The translations under genes were made by a program, and so were the position numbers. The notes beneath the pieces were generated by a model, which searched no databases, was not told the origin of the DNA, and was given only the letters and a program-made list of their open reading frames with translations. Shown piece by piece: positions 1 through 9,423 of a stretch of 64,000 bases of DNA. This stretch comes from Sedimenticola hydrogenitrophicus (GTDB taxonomy: Bacteria; Pseudomonadota; Gammaproteobacteria; Chromatiales; Chromatiaceae): the NCBI RefSeq assembly GCF_025175675.1, contig NZ_JANIOA010000005.1:1-64000 (forward strand). Reading direction: 5' to 3'. Positions within the stretch are counted from its first letter, which is position 1, and every line of letters begins with the position of its first letter.

Positions 1-80
1 TCGACTCAATCTCCGAAAGGTTCGCTCTTAAACTTATGACAAATAAACCCGCGCACGATGCGTGCCCGGGACTAGATTAA
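1..80 (-). other. Leader region probably preceding tuf (off the left edge)
   Basis: This stretch follows tRNA-Thr on the minus strand. In many Gammaproteobacteria the tRNA-Tyr, tRNA-Gly, tRNA-Thr cluster is followed directly by tufB, so this is probably the tRNA-tuf spacer. A near-perfect inverted repeat (cccgcgcacg, three-base loop, cgtgcccggg) at about 48-70 could be a processing hairpin. No coding sequence is visible; the tuf assignment is inference from gene order. Confidence 0.45.
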
Positions 81-156
81 TGGAGCCCATGAGCAGATTC
101 GAACTGCTGACCTCACCCTTACCAAGGGTGTGCTCTACCAACTGAGCTACATGGGC
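81..156 (-). tRNA. tRNA-Thr (anticodon GGT)
   Basis: On the minus strand a complete 76-base cloverleaf begins GCCCATGTAGCTCAG and ends with an encoded CCA. The anticodon loop TTGGTAA gives GGT. The T-arm TTCGAAT and the acceptor pairing are intact. It is the third tRNA of a Tyr-Gly-Thr operon. Confidence 0.97.
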
Positions 157-202
157 CTTGCACTACGTACCATCATAATAAGCCCTGCCGAAGGACTTGA
201 TA

Positions 203-276
203 TGGAGCGGGTGATGGGAATCGAACCCACGTATTCAGCTTGGAAGGCTGAAGTTCTACCATTGAACTACACCCGC
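203..276 (-). tRNA. tRNA-Gly (anticodon TCC)
   Basis: A 74-base cloverleaf on the minus strand starts GCGGGTGTAGTTCAATGG and ends with an encoded CCA. The anticodon loop CTTCCAAG reads TCC. It sits between tRNA-Tyr and tRNA-Thr, as in the E. coli tufB operon. Confidence 0.97.
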
Positions 277-320
277 GCTGCCAAGCGACGGATCGCTTAC
301 CACAACCACTACAAATTCGG

Positions 321-405
321 TGGTGGAGGGGGGAGGATTCGAACCTCCGAAGGCGGAGCCGTCAGATTTACAGTCTGATCCCTTTGGCCACTCGGGAACC
401 CCTCC
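321..405 (-). tRNA. tRNA-Tyr (anticodon GTA)
   Basis: An 85-base class II tRNA with a long variable arm starts GGAGGGGTTCCCGAG on the minus strand and carries an encoded CCA. The anticodon loop contains GTA between CT and AAT. It is the first gene of the tRNA operon and lies just downstream of a sigma-70 promoter. Confidence 0.97.
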
Positions 406-417
406 ACGAAGCCCGGC

Positions 418-446
418 ATTCTGCTTGATCACAGGGGTGGTGTCAA
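418..446 (-). promoter_or_regulatory. Sigma-70 promoter of the tRNA operon
   Basis: Read on the minus strand there is a perfect -35 box TTGACA (446-441), a 17-base spacer and CAGAAT (423-418) as -10, followed by a GC-rich discriminator. That discriminator is typical of stringently controlled stable-RNA promoters. tRNA-Tyr begins about 12 bases further on. Confidence 0.7.
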
Positions 447-640
447 TATCTTTTCCCAGAATTTAGCGAACTATTCGCCCCCGCCAATCCGCCTCCACGC
501 GGCACACAAAACCGCGCATTCATTCACCCCTTCCTGCGGTACTCTACCGGCCTTAGGGAAAACCTCCATACAATCGAATCAATTCACCTATAATATCCAT
601 TAATATATATAAGTTACTAATATTCTAATATTTTTTCTAG

Positions 641-669
641 TTGACATGGGACAAATCGGTGCGCATTAT
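641..669 (+). promoter_or_regulatory. Sigma-70 promoter of the FadL-type gene
   Basis: A perfect TTGACA at 641-646 is followed by a 17-base spacer and CATTAT at 664-669, within AT-rich DNA. This leaves an untranslated leader of about 105 bases before the ATG at 784. The remainder of 447-783 holds no gene that I can support. Confidence 0.5.
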
Positions 670-783
670 GACGACGCAGACAATAAGAAGAACAGCAATA
701 CCAAGACAACTAAAAACAGTAGTAATCACTATGCCGCAGCCACCCCGATGTAGTGCCAGGCATAGTAGCGGAGGAAATAACAA

Positions 784-2109
784 ATGCATTTCAAGAAACA
801 GCTGCTCGTGACAGCGATCTCTTCCCTTTTCGTCTCCGGCGCCTGGGCCACCAATGGCTACTTTGCCCATGGCTACGGCATGAAGGCCAAGGGCATGGGT
901 GGCGCCTCTACCGCCATGGCCGCGGACACCTTTGGCGGTGCGAACAACCCGGCCAGCATGGTCTGGGTAGGCGACCGCATCGATCTGGGGGCCGACCTGT
1001 TCAGTCCGCGACGCGAGGCATCCCGGCAAAACAGCACAGGTTTTGGCGGGGCTTATGACGGCGAATCCGATAGCGACAGGAATTACTTCCTGATCCCCGA
1101 GTTCGGCTACAACAGGATGATCAACCCGAACCTCTCACTGGGCGTCTCGGTTTACGGCAACGGCGGGATGAACACGACCTACAAGTCATCCACGCTCACG
1201 GGACCGGCGTTTGCCCCTTCCTGCGGCGGAGCGACCTCGAACCTGCTGTTCGGCTGCGGCAAGCTCGGTGTCGATCTGATGCAGTTGGTTATCGCGCCGA
1301 CAGTGGCATACAAGGTGAACGATCATCACTCCATCGGCATCTCGCCTCTAATCGGCTACCAGCGGTTCAAGGTCGACGGGCTGCAGGCCTTCGATGAACT
1401 GGGCTTCACCAGCAGCCCAGGCAACGTAACCAACAAAGGCTATGACGATGCGACCGGCTTCGGGGTCCGTCTGGGCTGGATGGGCAGGCTGACCGATACG
1501 GTCTCGATCGGCGCGGCCTACTCGTCCAAGATCAACATGACCGAGTTCGACAAATACAAGGGCCTGTTCGCCGAACAGGGTGACTTCGACATCCCGGAGA
1601 ACTACAACATCGGCATCGCTGTTCAGGCTACGCCGAAGCTCACCGTCGCCTTTGACGTGCAGCGGATCAACTACAGCGACGTGAAATCCATTGCGAATCC
1701 GGTGACCGCAAGCCTGTTAAGCCCCGGCCCGGCCGGGGATGGTCTGGGCAACGATACGGGCTCGGGGTTCGGCTGGGAAGATCAGACGATCTACAAGCTC
1801 GGCCTAGAATATGAATACAACAAGGACCTGACCTTGCGGGCTGGCTGGAACCACGGAAAATCGCCCATCGACGGCAATATCGACGACACCTCGTTCAACA
1901 TCCTGGCCCCGGCCACCGTCGAGGATCACCTGACCCTGGGCTTCACTTACCGCACCTCTACCGGGGGCGAGTGGACCATGTCTTACATGCATGCCTTCGA
2001 GAACTCGATTACCGGTGCTTCCGCCGCCTCGCTGCTAGGCGTGGGCGGCACGGAAACCCTGAAGATGTACCAGGACTCGATCGGCGTCGCCTACTCCTGG
2101 AAGATGTAA
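784..2109 (+). CDS. FadL/OmpP1/TodX-family outer membrane transporter
   Basis: The 441-residue protein begins with a signal peptide ending near SGAWA and continues with TNGYFAHGYGMKAKGMGGA, the N-terminal signature of FadL-type barrels. These 14-strand porins pass long-chain fatty acids or hydrocarbons across the outer membrane through an N-terminal plug. The rest is alternating beta-strand sequence ending in the aromatic SWKM. The ATG follows GGAGGAAATAACAA. The gene is monocistronic, with its own promoter and a strong terminator shared with the convergent regulator gene. Its substrate cannot be told from the sequence; a link to the nearby reductase operon is only positional. Confidence 0.88.
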   Translation: MHFKKQLLVTAISSLFVSGAWATNGYFAHGYGMKAKGMGGASTAMAADTFGGANNPASMVWVGDRIDLGADLFSPRREASRQNSTGFGGAYDGESDSDRNYFLIPEFGYNRMINPNLSLGVSVYGNGGMNTTYKSSTLTGPAFAPSCGGATSNLLFGCGKLGVDLMQLVIAPTVAYKVNDHHSIGISPLIGYQRFKVDGLQAFDELGFTSSPGNVTNKGYDDATGFGVRLGWMGRLTDTVSIGAAYSSKINMTEFDKYKGLFAEQGDFDIPENYNIGIAVQATPKLTVAFDVQRINYSDVKSIANPVTASLLSPGPAGDGLGNDTGSGFGWEDQTIYKLGLEYEYNKDLTLRAGWNHGKSPIDGNIDDTSFNILAPATVEDHLTLGFTYRTSTGGEWTMSYMHAFENSITGASAASLLGVGGTETLKMYQDSIGVAYSWKM

Positions 2110-2164
2110 CACGCCGGCCGACGGCAGGCCGGGCCAGCCTGGCCCGTCCATCGGCCCAAACAAG

Positions 2165-2198
2165 AAAAACCCCGCGCGGACTGTCCGGCGGGGTTTTT
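2165..2198. terminator. Bidirectional rho-independent terminator
   Basis: The arms AAAAACCCCG (2165-2174) and CGGGGTTTTT (2189-2198) pair perfectly, with a further short inner stem. A-run and T-run flanks make it usable from both strands, terminating the FadL-type gene and possibly the minus-strand regulator operon. Confidence 0.85.
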
Positions 2199-2228
2199 CT
2201 TTCTCTGCGATAAAACACGGAGTTCCGG

Positions 2229-2500
2229 CGTACCTACCCACCCGAGGTGTCCATTAAGGTCCCTCCAATGCACCACGAAGGACACAGAGGTTAAACTGAA
2301 CAAGGTAACGCAGCGGATCATTGGCGCGGCCAATGCACTCAACCCCTCTCGGTCCCGGAAGGCACCGCTTACGGACCACAGGATGGAGGAGTGGTACAGG
2401 GATGTACCGTTTACGGACCCGAGGATGAAATCCGCCGGAGAATCTTCTGCTTTCTCCGTGCTCTCTGTGTCTCCGTGGTGCGGGTAGGGGCGAGTAGTTA
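2229..2500. repeat. Palindromic repeat element downstream of the response regulator
   Basis: This gene-free stretch is a large imperfect palindrome. Its right end reads GGGGCGAGTAGTTA (2487-2500), and its arms contain CACAGAGG/CTCTGTGT and ACCACG/CGTGGT boxes. A related element lies at 26826-26986 with its arms in the opposite orientation. The centre (about 2330-2430) contains a motif close to GGTCCGTAAACGGTACATCC that recurs near 14413 and 37713, which suggests nested repeats. It ends 14 bases from the regulator stop codon. Confidence 0.6.
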
Positions 2501-2514
2501 GCTTCCGGCACCGA

Positions 2515-3855
2515 CTATTTATCCGGCGCGGCCATCTGATGTTTACGCATTTTTTGCCAGAGATTCTTGCGGCTGATGCCCAGGTCGTCCGCCGTATCGG
2601 TGATCCGCCAGTTATGGGCGGCGAGGGCCTGTTCGATATAGCGTTTCTCGCAGGCATCGAGGTGGGAGACCAGGCCGTCACCGGAAAGAAAAGTGGATTC
2701 TTCGGCGGAAGAGGTGTCGCCAAGGGAGAGGATTTCCGGATCCAGTCTGGGTCGATCCGCCAGGATGCAGGCACGCTCTATGCAATGCTTGAGTTCCCGG
2801 ATGTTGCCCGGCCAGGCATACGACACCAGGGCGCGCTCCGCGTCGGGATTGAAGTGGAAGGGGGGGCCGCCTTTCTTTATCGAGTGCTGTTCGGCAAATT
2901 GACGGGCCAGCCAGAGGATATCCTCACGCCGCTCACGCAACGGCGGGACGCGCAGGTGGATGACGTTGATGCGGTAATAGAGATCCTCGCGAAAATCGCC
3001 GGACTCCACCAACTGCGCCAACTCCTGGTGGGTGGCGCAGACGATCCGCGCGTTGCTGGGGATCGGGGTTTCACCGCCGACTCGGGTCACGTAGCGCTCC
3101 TGGATGGCGCGCAGCAGCTTGACTTGCATGGAGAGGGGCATATCCCCCACTTCGTCCAGAAAGAGCGTGCCATTATTCGCCTGTTCAAAATAGCCGTGGC
3201 GCCGCTTGACCGCGCCGGTAAAGGCGCCCTTCTCGAAGCCAAACAGCTCGGCCTCCATCAGCGATTCCGGTATGGCGCCGCAATTCACCGCCACGAAGGG
3301 AGTGGATGCGTCGGGATCGCTCAGTTCATGCAGGAACTGGGCAACCCGCTCCTTGCCCACGCCGGATTCGCCGGTGATGAGTACGGTGCAATCCGACCCC
3401 GCCAATCTGCCCAACGTCTGCTCGATATGACGCATGGCGCTGGACATGCCCAACGAAAAACCGGCCGCGACGGTCTCATCAAGGGGCCCCGCCAGTTCGC
3501 GCATTCGCTGTACCAGATCATCCACGTCAAGCGGCTTGGCGATGTAGTCGGCGGCCCCCAGCTTGAGCAGGCGCACCGCCTGGTCGATTACCCCGTAGCC
3601 GGTCATGAACAGGAACGGTGGACAGTCGGTCCGGGACTGCCTCAGTCTCAGGAACAACTCCTCCCCGCTCAGATCGGGCAGGCGGATGTCGCTGACCACA
3701 ACGCCGAACTTATGGCGCTGCAAGGCCTTCAGCGCCTCCTTGCCTTGCTTGTACCAGCGGAAGTCGAATTCCTCCATCTCGAATCGCTCGCACAGCGCCT
3801 CGCCCATGAGTTCGTCATCCTCTATCAGACAAACACTCACCAATGTTGATTTCAT
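2515..3855 (-). CDS. NtrC-type sigma-54-dependent response regulator
   Basis: A 446-residue cytoplasmic activator. The receiver domain (1-120) has the acidic pocket E12/D13/D14, phosphoacceptor D56, T85 and K107. The AAA+ domain has Walker A GESGVGK (162-168), GAFTGA (210-215, the sigma-54 contact loop) and Walker B LFLDE (about 231-235). A Fis-type HTH ends the protein ([16 protein letters not shown]). I use the ATG at 3855 because it overlaps the kinase stop as ATGA and begins [14 protein letters not shown]; an upstream in-frame ATG at 3960 adds unrelated residues. With the kinase and binding protein it forms an XSR set and probably activates the sigma-54 promoters at 6403 and 27329. Confidence 0.93.
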   Translation of the reverse strand: MKSTLVSVCLIEDDELMGEALCERFEMEEFDFRWYKQGKEALKALQRHKFGVVVSDIRLPDLSGEELFLRLRQSRTDCPPFLFMTGYGVIDQAVRLLKLGAADYIAKPLDVDDLVQRMRELAGPLDETVAAGFSLGMSSAMRHIEQTLGRLAGSDCTVLITGESGVGKERVAQFLHELSDPDASTPFVAVNCGAIPESLMEAELFGFEKGAFTGAVKRRHGYFEQANNGTLFLDEVGDMPLSMQVKLLRAIQERYVTRVGGETPIPSNARIVCATHQELAQLVESGDFREDLYYRINVIHLRVPPLRERREDILWLARQFAEQHSIKKGGPPFHFNPDAERALVSYAWPGNIRELKHCIERACILADRPRLDPEILSLGDTSSAEESTFLSGDGLVSHLDACEKRYIEQALAAHNWRITDTADDLGISRKNLWQKMRKHQMAAPDK

Positions 3856-5303
3856 GCCGGGTCTCCGAGGGGAAGATTCACTGTGAATTGAGTCACGCCA
3901 CCACGGCTTTCCGCGCTGATCTGGCCTTTCTGTTGGGTGACGATCTGGTAGACGATCCACAAGCCGAGCCCATGGCCCGATTCGCGATTACCTACAAAGG
4001 GCTCGAACAGATGGTCCACCACCTCCGGCGGAATGGTTTTGCCGCCATTCTCGGTGTGCAGAAGCAGCTGATCGCCGGCAATATGGATCGTGCACCGTAC
4101 CTCACCCGAACGATCCGAGGCCTGGATGGCGTTGAGCGTCAGATTCATCAGGATCTGCCGTACCAGGGTGGCACGCAAGGGCACGGGCCGTTCGATATTG
4201 CTGTCGATCTGGAGGGTCACCTGGCACTTCCTGGTCTCCGCCGCCAGCAATTGATGGATATCCTCGACATCCTGCGGCGCGAAGTCCCGGGCCTTGCCCT
4301 TGGCCTCCACCAGCATGGCATTGACGATTTCGTGAATCTGATGCAGACCACGTTCGATCATCGATACGGTTGCCAGTGCACGTTCATCTTGCCCGTTGCG
4401 GCGGCGGAAATTGTTCAGCGCCACCAGCATGCCCCCCAGGGGATTGTTGATCTCGTGCGCGATGCCGGCGGACAACCGGCCAATCGCGGCCAGGCGTTCC
4501 GCCCGGATCATCCCCTGTTCCAGGCGGGCTCTGTCCTGTAAAAACTCGACCATGAGTTCATAGGCCTCGAACAGCCGCCCAAGCTCATCCCGGTGAGTAT
4601 AGTTTTGCGGTAGCAGGTGGCTCGCCCGGCCCTGCGCCATATCGACAATACTGTTGGTCAGCTGCACCATCGGGACCGCGGTGCGGCGGCCCCAGAACCA
4701 GTTGATTGGCAACAGGATGGCCAGCACGACCAGGCCTATCCCCAACCCGCGCCAGGCGACGCTGTAAAAGCGCGCCAACAGTGCCTCCTTGGAATGTACG
4801 GTGACCAGGGTACCCAGATAGGCGCCGGTATCGACAATGGGCGTAGCCACGTAGATGCGGTGAAACTTCGCCAGCTCCAGGCTTCGTGTCTCCAGCCCGG
4901 CATCGGTTGCAATCCAGTCCACCAGCCGGCGGTACTCTTCACCGCGCTGTCGAATATCCGCGAGCAGCGGTAGCGTTTGAGGCTGGCTGGAGATGAAGAC
5001 CTTTTGTTCCCTGTCCAGAACAAAGACCAGTTCCGGCCGGAGTACGTTCGATTCCCGCCCGCCATGCAGCGACGCCCTGATGATTTCGGTGGCTTGCCAC
5101 ACGTCATCATGCAGCATGGCGGGAAACAGGGTCTGGGCAAGGGTTCCGCCCAGGCTGGAAGCACTGCTCACCAGGTCGCTTCGGACATCATTATATGCCT
5201 GGACCATCATCGATGTGGAAATCGCCAGGGTGGTGACGACAATCAGCAGGCTCCCCCACAGCGGTATCTTCAGGCGAAAGCTCAGGTCGAAGGGCGATCT
5301 CAT
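3852..5303 (-). CDS. Membrane sensor histidine kinase
   Basis: The 483-residue kinase has a transmembrane helix near 14-34, a periplasmic sensing region to about 185, and a second helix near 187-205. A HAMP linker, a HisKA domain with H283 in AGIAHEINNPLGG, and an HATPase domain (N-box MNLTLNAIQAS, then HGLGLWIVYQIV) follow. It overlaps the upstream binding-protein gene and the downstream regulator gene by four bases each, so the three are translationally coupled. In related XSR and TtrS-type systems a PhnD-like periplasmic protein presents the ligand to the kinase. Here the ligand is probably the electron acceptor of the reductases, by inference. Confidence 0.92.
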   Translation of the reverse strand: MRSPFDLSFRLKIPLWGSLLIVVTTLAISTSMMVQAYNDVRSDLVSSASSLGGTLAQTLFPAMLHDDVWQATEIIRASLHGGRESNVLRPELVFVLDREQKVFISSQPQTLPLLADIRQRGEEYRRLVDWIATDAGLETRSLELAKFHRIYVATPIVDTGAYLGTLVTVHSKEALLARFYSVAWRGLGIGLVVLAILLPINWFWGRRTAVPMVQLTNSIVDMAQGRASHLLPQNYTHRDELGRLFEAYELMVEFLQDRARLEQGMIRAERLAAIGRLSAGIAHEINNPLGGMLVALNNFRRRNGQDERALATVSMIERGLHQIHEIVNAMLVEAKGKARDFAPQDVEDIHQLLAAETRKCQVTLQIDSNIERPVPLRATLVRQILMNLTLNAIQASDRSGEVRCTIHIAGDQLLLHTENGGKTIPPEVVDHLFEPFVGNRESGHGLGLWIVYQIVTQQKGQISAESRGGVTQFTVNLPLGDPA

Positions 5304-6148
5304 TTTTTACCGACAACCTGCATCATCTGATCGACCCGGTCATAAAGCGATGGCTCACCGGCGATGAAACCATCAATATTGAGCCGTCGCAACAACGACC
5401 GCCCTTCCTCGTTCACCATCATCTTGAGCAGCAGCTTTTGCATGGTACGGAACTCGGTCTCGCTCACCGAGGGCCGGGCAACCAGGGGGGGGAAACCGTA
5501 CTCGGGTGACTTGGAAACGATGCGGGTGCCCTGTGCCAGCTCGGGCGTGGTTTTAAGCAGGGTGTCCCAGACATGGCTGCTGACCGCGCCACCTTGCGCC
5601 ACGCCGAGCGCCACCGCCTCCATCACCTTGCGATGAGAAAAAGTAAAAAATGTCTTGCTGAAAAAATGATCCGGGTCCTCGCCGGACTGGGCAAGCAGGT
5701 AGCGCGGCGTGAGATACCCGGTATTGGAGTAAGGGTCGGCATAGGCGAACAGACGGCCCTTCAGCTGGGCGAGGGAAGTGGTCTCGGTGTCTGCCGCCGG
5801 TACGATCAGGTATGACTGGTAATAGGGCCGGCCCTGGTAGAGCGGTACCGCGAGCAGCTTGACCTGGCCCTTGAAATAAACGAAGGGGTAGTCGCAGATC
5901 CAGGCATAGTCGAGCTTCTCGGCGCGGAGCAGATCCATCGTTTCGATATAGCTGTTGCGCCAGACGAACTCCACCGGCCGTTCCAGCTCCCGCTCCATAT
6001 AGAGGCGCCACTCCTCGATCACCCGGTATTGATCATTCGGAATCGTCGGCGTCAGTCCGATACGAATCGGGCCGGCTCCCTCGACCGCGTCGGTCGCAGA
6101 AACCGTGAACAGCACGGCAAGGATGAACATAAATCCGGCAAAAACCAT
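5300..6148 (-). CDS. PhnD/SsuA-like periplasmic binding protein of the XSR sensor set
   Basis: The mature part starts IRIGLTPTIPND and carries the PhnD-like pattern DLLRAEKLDYAW and GRLFAYADPYSNTGYL. I place the start at 6148, giving 282 residues with a clean signal peptide (MVFAGFMFILAVLFTVSATDA). Longer in-frame starts at 6238 and 6301 would translate through two operator palindromes, giving LPRGN twice, which looks like regulatory DNA. The stop overlaps the kinase start (ATGA). PhnD-like proteins of this type act as ligand receptors for kinases in arsenite, tetrathionate and related oxyanion systems. Only one Cys is visible in the mature part, so a dithiol arsenite site is unlikely. Confidence 0.82.
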   Translation of the reverse strand: MVFAGFMFILAVLFTVSATDAVEGAGPIRIGLTPTIPNDQYRVIEEWRLYMERELERPVEFVWRNSYIETMDLLRAEKLDYAWICDYPFVYFKGQVKLLAVPLYQGRPYYQSYLIVPAADTETTSLAQLKGRLFAYADPYSNTGYLTPRYLLAQSGEDPDHFFSKTFFTFSHRKVMEAVALGVAQGGAVSSHVWDTLLKTTPELAQGTRIVSKSPEYGFPPLVARPSVSETEFRTMQKLLLKMMVNEEGRSLLRRLNIDGFIAGEPSLYDRVDQMMQVVGKK

Positions 6149-6166
6149 TCGCCATCCCGCGTAATG

Positions 6167-6182
6167 GTTACCGCGTGGTAAC
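6167..6182. promoter_or_regulatory. Upstream activator palindrome GTTACCGCGTGGTAAC
   Basis: A near-perfect 16-base inverted repeat with GTTACC/GGTAAC half-sites, placed between the binding-protein gene and the reductase operon. The same half-sites occur at 6260-6275 and three times upstream of the second molybdoenzyme operon. It is the likely binding site of the local NtrC-type regulator. Confidence 0.65.
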
Positions 6183-6259
6183 GCAATAGGACGGGATACG
6201 GACTTCGTCGGGTAGTTGGTTGCAGGATGGTTACGCATAGATGGCCTTTGGTTCGTTTT

Positions 6260-6275
6260 GTTACCGCGCGGTAAC
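6260..6275. promoter_or_regulatory. Upstream activator palindrome GTTACCGCGCGGTAAC
   Basis: A perfect 16-base palindrome centred about 143 bases upstream of the -24/-12 promoter, a normal distance for a sigma-54 enhancer. GTAACGTTAC overlaps its right end (6271-6280), and a half-site GGTTACGCA lies at about 6229-6237. Its position also suits autoregulation of the divergent XSR genes. Confidence 0.68.
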
Positions 6276-6401
6276 GTTACACATGATATCAATCGGCGCA
6301 TCCCTGCCTGGGTTCGGCGTTTTTCAAGACGGTCGTCATAAACTCAATTTGTTCGCCTGCGAATCCTTAAGAAAACAACTATATAAAACCATGACATCCT
6401 T

Positions 6402-6420
6402 TTGGCAAGAGAATTGCGTT
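6402..6420 (+). promoter_or_regulatory. Sigma-54 promoter of the type II reductase operon
   Basis: TGGCAAGAGAATTGC at 6403-6417 matches the -24/-12 consensus TGGCAC-N5-TTGC except for one base. The GG and GC dinucleotides have the required spacing. Transcription from here leaves a leader of about 240 bases before the ATG at 6668. A short open frame in that leader lacks a credible ribosome site and is not called. Confidence 0.8.
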
Positions 6421-6667
6421 TATGTCGCCGAGGTGGCGAAACGCCTGGGCACTTGATTTTCTGGCGCATACAACGTGCCACAAGGGATTGTCAATATCGC
6501 CTCCTGTTATTGTTGACCATCGCGGCAAGAGAGGCCAGCGATTCATCACCAAACCGAAACACCACTATTGGATAGATACAGGGAAGTTTCAACCGAGATT
6601 TACTGAACATGCGTTATTTACAGCAATTGAGATCCTGCGTCTTTGAACCGAACCCGGGAGTAAAATC

Positions 6668-9412
6668 ATGACCAATCAAAAGGACGGCATCGGCCGTCGA
6701 AAATTCCTTCAGATGTCCGGCACGGCGCTCGCCACCCTCGCGGTGCCGCCGAGCGTGTTGGCCTTCTCGAAGATCCAGCCGGTCGATGACCCGCTCAAGT
6801 CGTATCCCTACCGGGGCTGGGAAGACCTTTATCGCAAGGAGTGGACCTGGGATTCGACCGGCTTCATCACCCACTCCATCGGCTGCGTGGCCGGCTGTGC
6901 CTGGAAGGTCTATGTCAAGAACGGCATACCAATGCGAGACGAGCAGGTGAGTGAGTATCCGCAGCTGCCCGGCATCCCCGATATGAACCCGCGCGGTTGC
7001 CAGAAGGGCGCGGTCTACTGCTCCTGGTCGAAGCAGCCGGATCACCTCAAGTGGCCCCTGAGGCGCGTCGGCGAACGCGGCGAGCGCAAGTGGAAGCGCA
7101 TCTCCTGGGACGAGGCCTTCACCGAGATCGCCGACAAGATCATCGACACCACGCTGAAGGAAGGACCGGGCAACGTCGTTATCCCCAAGCGCCCCTTCTC
7201 GGTGGTGGGCAACACGGCCTATACGCGGATGGCGAATCTTCTGGGCGCCATCAAGCCGGACGTCTCCTCCATGACCGGCGACCTCTATCCCGGCATGCAG
7301 ACGGTGCGCAACCCGGCGCGTACTGTCTCCACCTTCGACGACTGGTTCACCTCCGACCTGATCCTGATGTGGCACAAGAACCCCATCGTCACCCGCATCC
7401 CGGATGCCCACTTCCTCACCGAGGCACGCTACAACGGCGCGCGGCTGGTCAATATCTCGGCCGACTACAACCCCTCCTCGGTCCACGCCGACCTGTTCGT
7501 ACCGGTGGCCTCGGGCACCGACTCGCACCTTGCCGCGGCCATCGTCAATGAACTGATCGCCGGCAAACACTACAAGGCGGACTACCTGAAAGAACAGACC
7601 GACCTGCCCTTCCTGGTGCGCACCGACAACGGCAAGTTCCTGCGTGAGTCAGATTTCAACAAGGACGCCAGTGACGAGGTCTTCTACGTCTGGGACAGCA
7701 AGAGCGGCAAGGCGGTACTCGCCCCCGGTAGCATGGGTTCCAAGGAGAAGACCCTCAAGCTCGGCGCCATCGATCCCGCGCTGGAAGGCACCTTCAAGGC
7801 CAACGGCATCGAAGTCACCACGGTGTTCGAGCGTCTAAAGGCCGAAATCGCCCCCTACACCCCGGAGGCCACCCAGAAGACCACCGGCATCCACCCTTCC
7901 GTGGTGCGCGAACTGGTCGGCATGATCGCCGAGTCCAAGGCCATGCGTATCCTTGATGGCTACAACAACCAGAAGCATTTCGACGGCTTCCAGTGCGGTC
8001 GCCTGAAGATTCTCATCCTCACCCTGATCGGCCACCACGGCACCACCGGCTCCATCGACACCACCTACGAGGGCTGGAAGCTGGAAGGCAAATCGGCGCT
8101 GGGCAAGGTCGAGGGCAGGAAGGGGCGCAGCGTCTCCATGGTGCTGGCCCAGTGGGTGTGGGGCGAGCAGTACAAACGCTCCAAGGCCTACTACGATGAC
8201 GCGCAGTTGAAGGAGCAGATTGGCTTCGGCGTCGACGACATGGAGGCGATGCGCAAGGAGTCCGAGGCCAGGGGCTGGATGCCCAACTGGCAGTCGATCA
8301 AGAATCCGACCGTCTACATCAACGGCGGCATCAACACCTTCGCCACCTCCAACGGCTACCAGCACCTGCGGGACAATTTCCTCAAGCGCTGCGAACTGTT
8401 CGTGGTGGTGGACCTGCGCATGCTCTCCGCCGCCATGTACGCCGACATCGTGCTGCCGGCGGCGGAAAACACCGAAATGCTGGACATCCGCGAGACCTCG
8501 GTGACACGCTTCATCCATCTCTTCGGCCGGCCGGTCCAGCCTATGTATGAGCGCAAGACCGACTGGCAGATCATGGCCGGGCTTGCCGCCAAGATCCAGG
8601 AGCGCGCCCGGGCGCGCGGTATCACCCGGGTTGAGGATCCGGAGATCAAGGCCTGGATCGACTTCGACAAGATCGGGGATGAGTTCACCATGAACGGCGC
8701 CGTCGCCAGCGACGAGGATGCGCTGCGCTTCGCCATGGAGAAGTCCAAGGCGCTCGGTCCGGGCACCTACGAGGAGATCATGAAGAAGGGCTTTGTCGCC
8801 GTGGGACCCTCGGCCGGCAAGACCGGCCCAGTGCCCAAGGACAAGCCCTATCGGCCCTTCACCGTCAACGTCACGGAGAAGAAGCCCTACAAGACGCTGA
8901 CCGGACGGCTGCAGTTCTACATCGACCACGAGTGGTTCCAGCGCTTCGGCACAGAGGTACCGAAGCCGCAGTTCGGCGGCGGCGTGGTGGGGCCGAAGAA
9001 GTACCCCTTCGTGCGCAACTCGCCGCACACCCGCTGGGGTATCCACTCCTACTACCGCAACGACCCCTGGCTGCTGCGCCAGCAGCGCGGCACCCCGGAT
9101 GTGCGCATGAATCCGAAGGCGATGGCCGCCAAGGGCATCAAGGACGGCGACACGGTACGGATCTTCAACTCCTCGGGCGAGTTCTTCGCCATGGCCAAGG
9201 CCTTTCCGGCCCTGCCCGAGAACATGCTCTTCAGCGAGCACGGTTGGGAGCAGTACATGTACAAAGGCATGACCCACTACAACTTCGTCAGCGCCGAGTT
9301 GATCAATCCCCTGGAACTGGTAGGTGGCTACGGACACGTCAAGTACAAGTCGGGCGGCTTCAACCCGAACCGCATCTTCCATGAAACGACGGTTGACGTC
9401 GAGAAAGCCTGA
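6668..9412 (+). CDS. Type II DMSO-reductase-family molybdoenzyme, catalytic subunit A
   Basis: A 914-residue protein with a twin-arginine signal (GRRKFLQ, 9-15), so it is exported folded to the periplasm. The N-terminal cluster motif is H69-x3-C73-x3-C77-x33-C111, the His-first pattern of the selenate, chlorate, perchlorate, ethylbenzene and dimethylsulfide enzymes and of NarG. D205 in TGDLYPG is the likely Mo-ligand aspartate of this class. The length equals chlorate and selenate reductase catalytic subunits as I recall them. The A-B-chaperone-heme b order is that of ser, clr and ddh operons. Substrate is unresolved; no chlorite dismutase is nearby, which argues against perchlorate or chlorate respiration but does not exclude it. 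Confidence 0.93.
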   Translation: MTNQKDGIGRRKFLQMSGTALATLAVPPSVLAFSKIQPVDDPLKSYPYRGWEDLYRKEWTWDSTGFITHSIGCVAGCAWKVYVKNGIPMRDEQVSEYPQLPGIPDMNPRGCQKGAVYCSWSKQPDHLKWPLRRVGERGERKWKRISWDEAFTEIADKIIDTTLKEGPGNVVIPKRPFSVVGNTAYTRMANLLGAIKPDVSSMTGDLYPGMQTVRNPARTVSTFDDWFTSDLILMWHKNPIVTRIPDAHFLTEARYNGARLVNISADYNPSSVHADLFVPVASGTDSHLAAAIVNELIAGKHYKADYLKEQTDLPFLVRTDNGKFLRESDFNKDASDEVFYVWDSKSGKAVLAPGSMGSKEKTLKLGAIDPALEGTFKANGIEVTTVFERLKAEIAPYTPEATQKTTGIHPSVVRELVGMIAESKAMRILDGYNNQKHFDGFQCGRLKILILTLIGHHGTTGSIDTTYEGWKLEGKSALGKVEGRKGRSVSMVLAQWVWGEQYKRSKAYYDDAQLKEQIGFGVDDMEAMRKESEARGWMPNWQSIKNPTVYINGGINTFATSNGYQHLRDNFLKRCELFVVVDLRMLSAAMYADIVLPAAENTEMLDIRETSVTRFIHLFGRPVQPMYERKTDWQIMAGLAAKIQERARARGITRVEDPEIKAWIDFDKIGDEFTMNGAVASDEDALRFAMEKSKALGPGTYEEIMKKGFVAVGPSAGKTGPVPKDKPYRPFTVNVTEKKPYKTLTGRLQFYIDHEWFQRFGTEVPKPQFGGGVVGPKKYPFVRNSPHTRWGIHSYYRNDPWLLRQQRGTPDVRMNPKAMAAKGIKDGDTVRIFNSSGEFFAMAKAFPALPENMLFSEHGWEQYMYKGMTHYNFVSAELINPLELVGGYGHVKYKSGGFNPNRIFHETTVDVEKA

Positions 9413-9423
9413 GGAAAAAGATT

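Noticed and set aside
2539-3849. A 436-codon plus-strand frame opposite the response regulator
   Set aside because: It mirrors the conserved regulator, has no ribosome site and no domain. The same applies to long frames opposite the reductase (7835-9382), hydrolase (13349-14260) and barrel (19129-20214) genes.
6422-6646. Possible 74-residue leader peptide upstream of the reductase operon
   Set aside because: No clear ribosome site, no recognisable sequence and no counterpart in the second operon leader.
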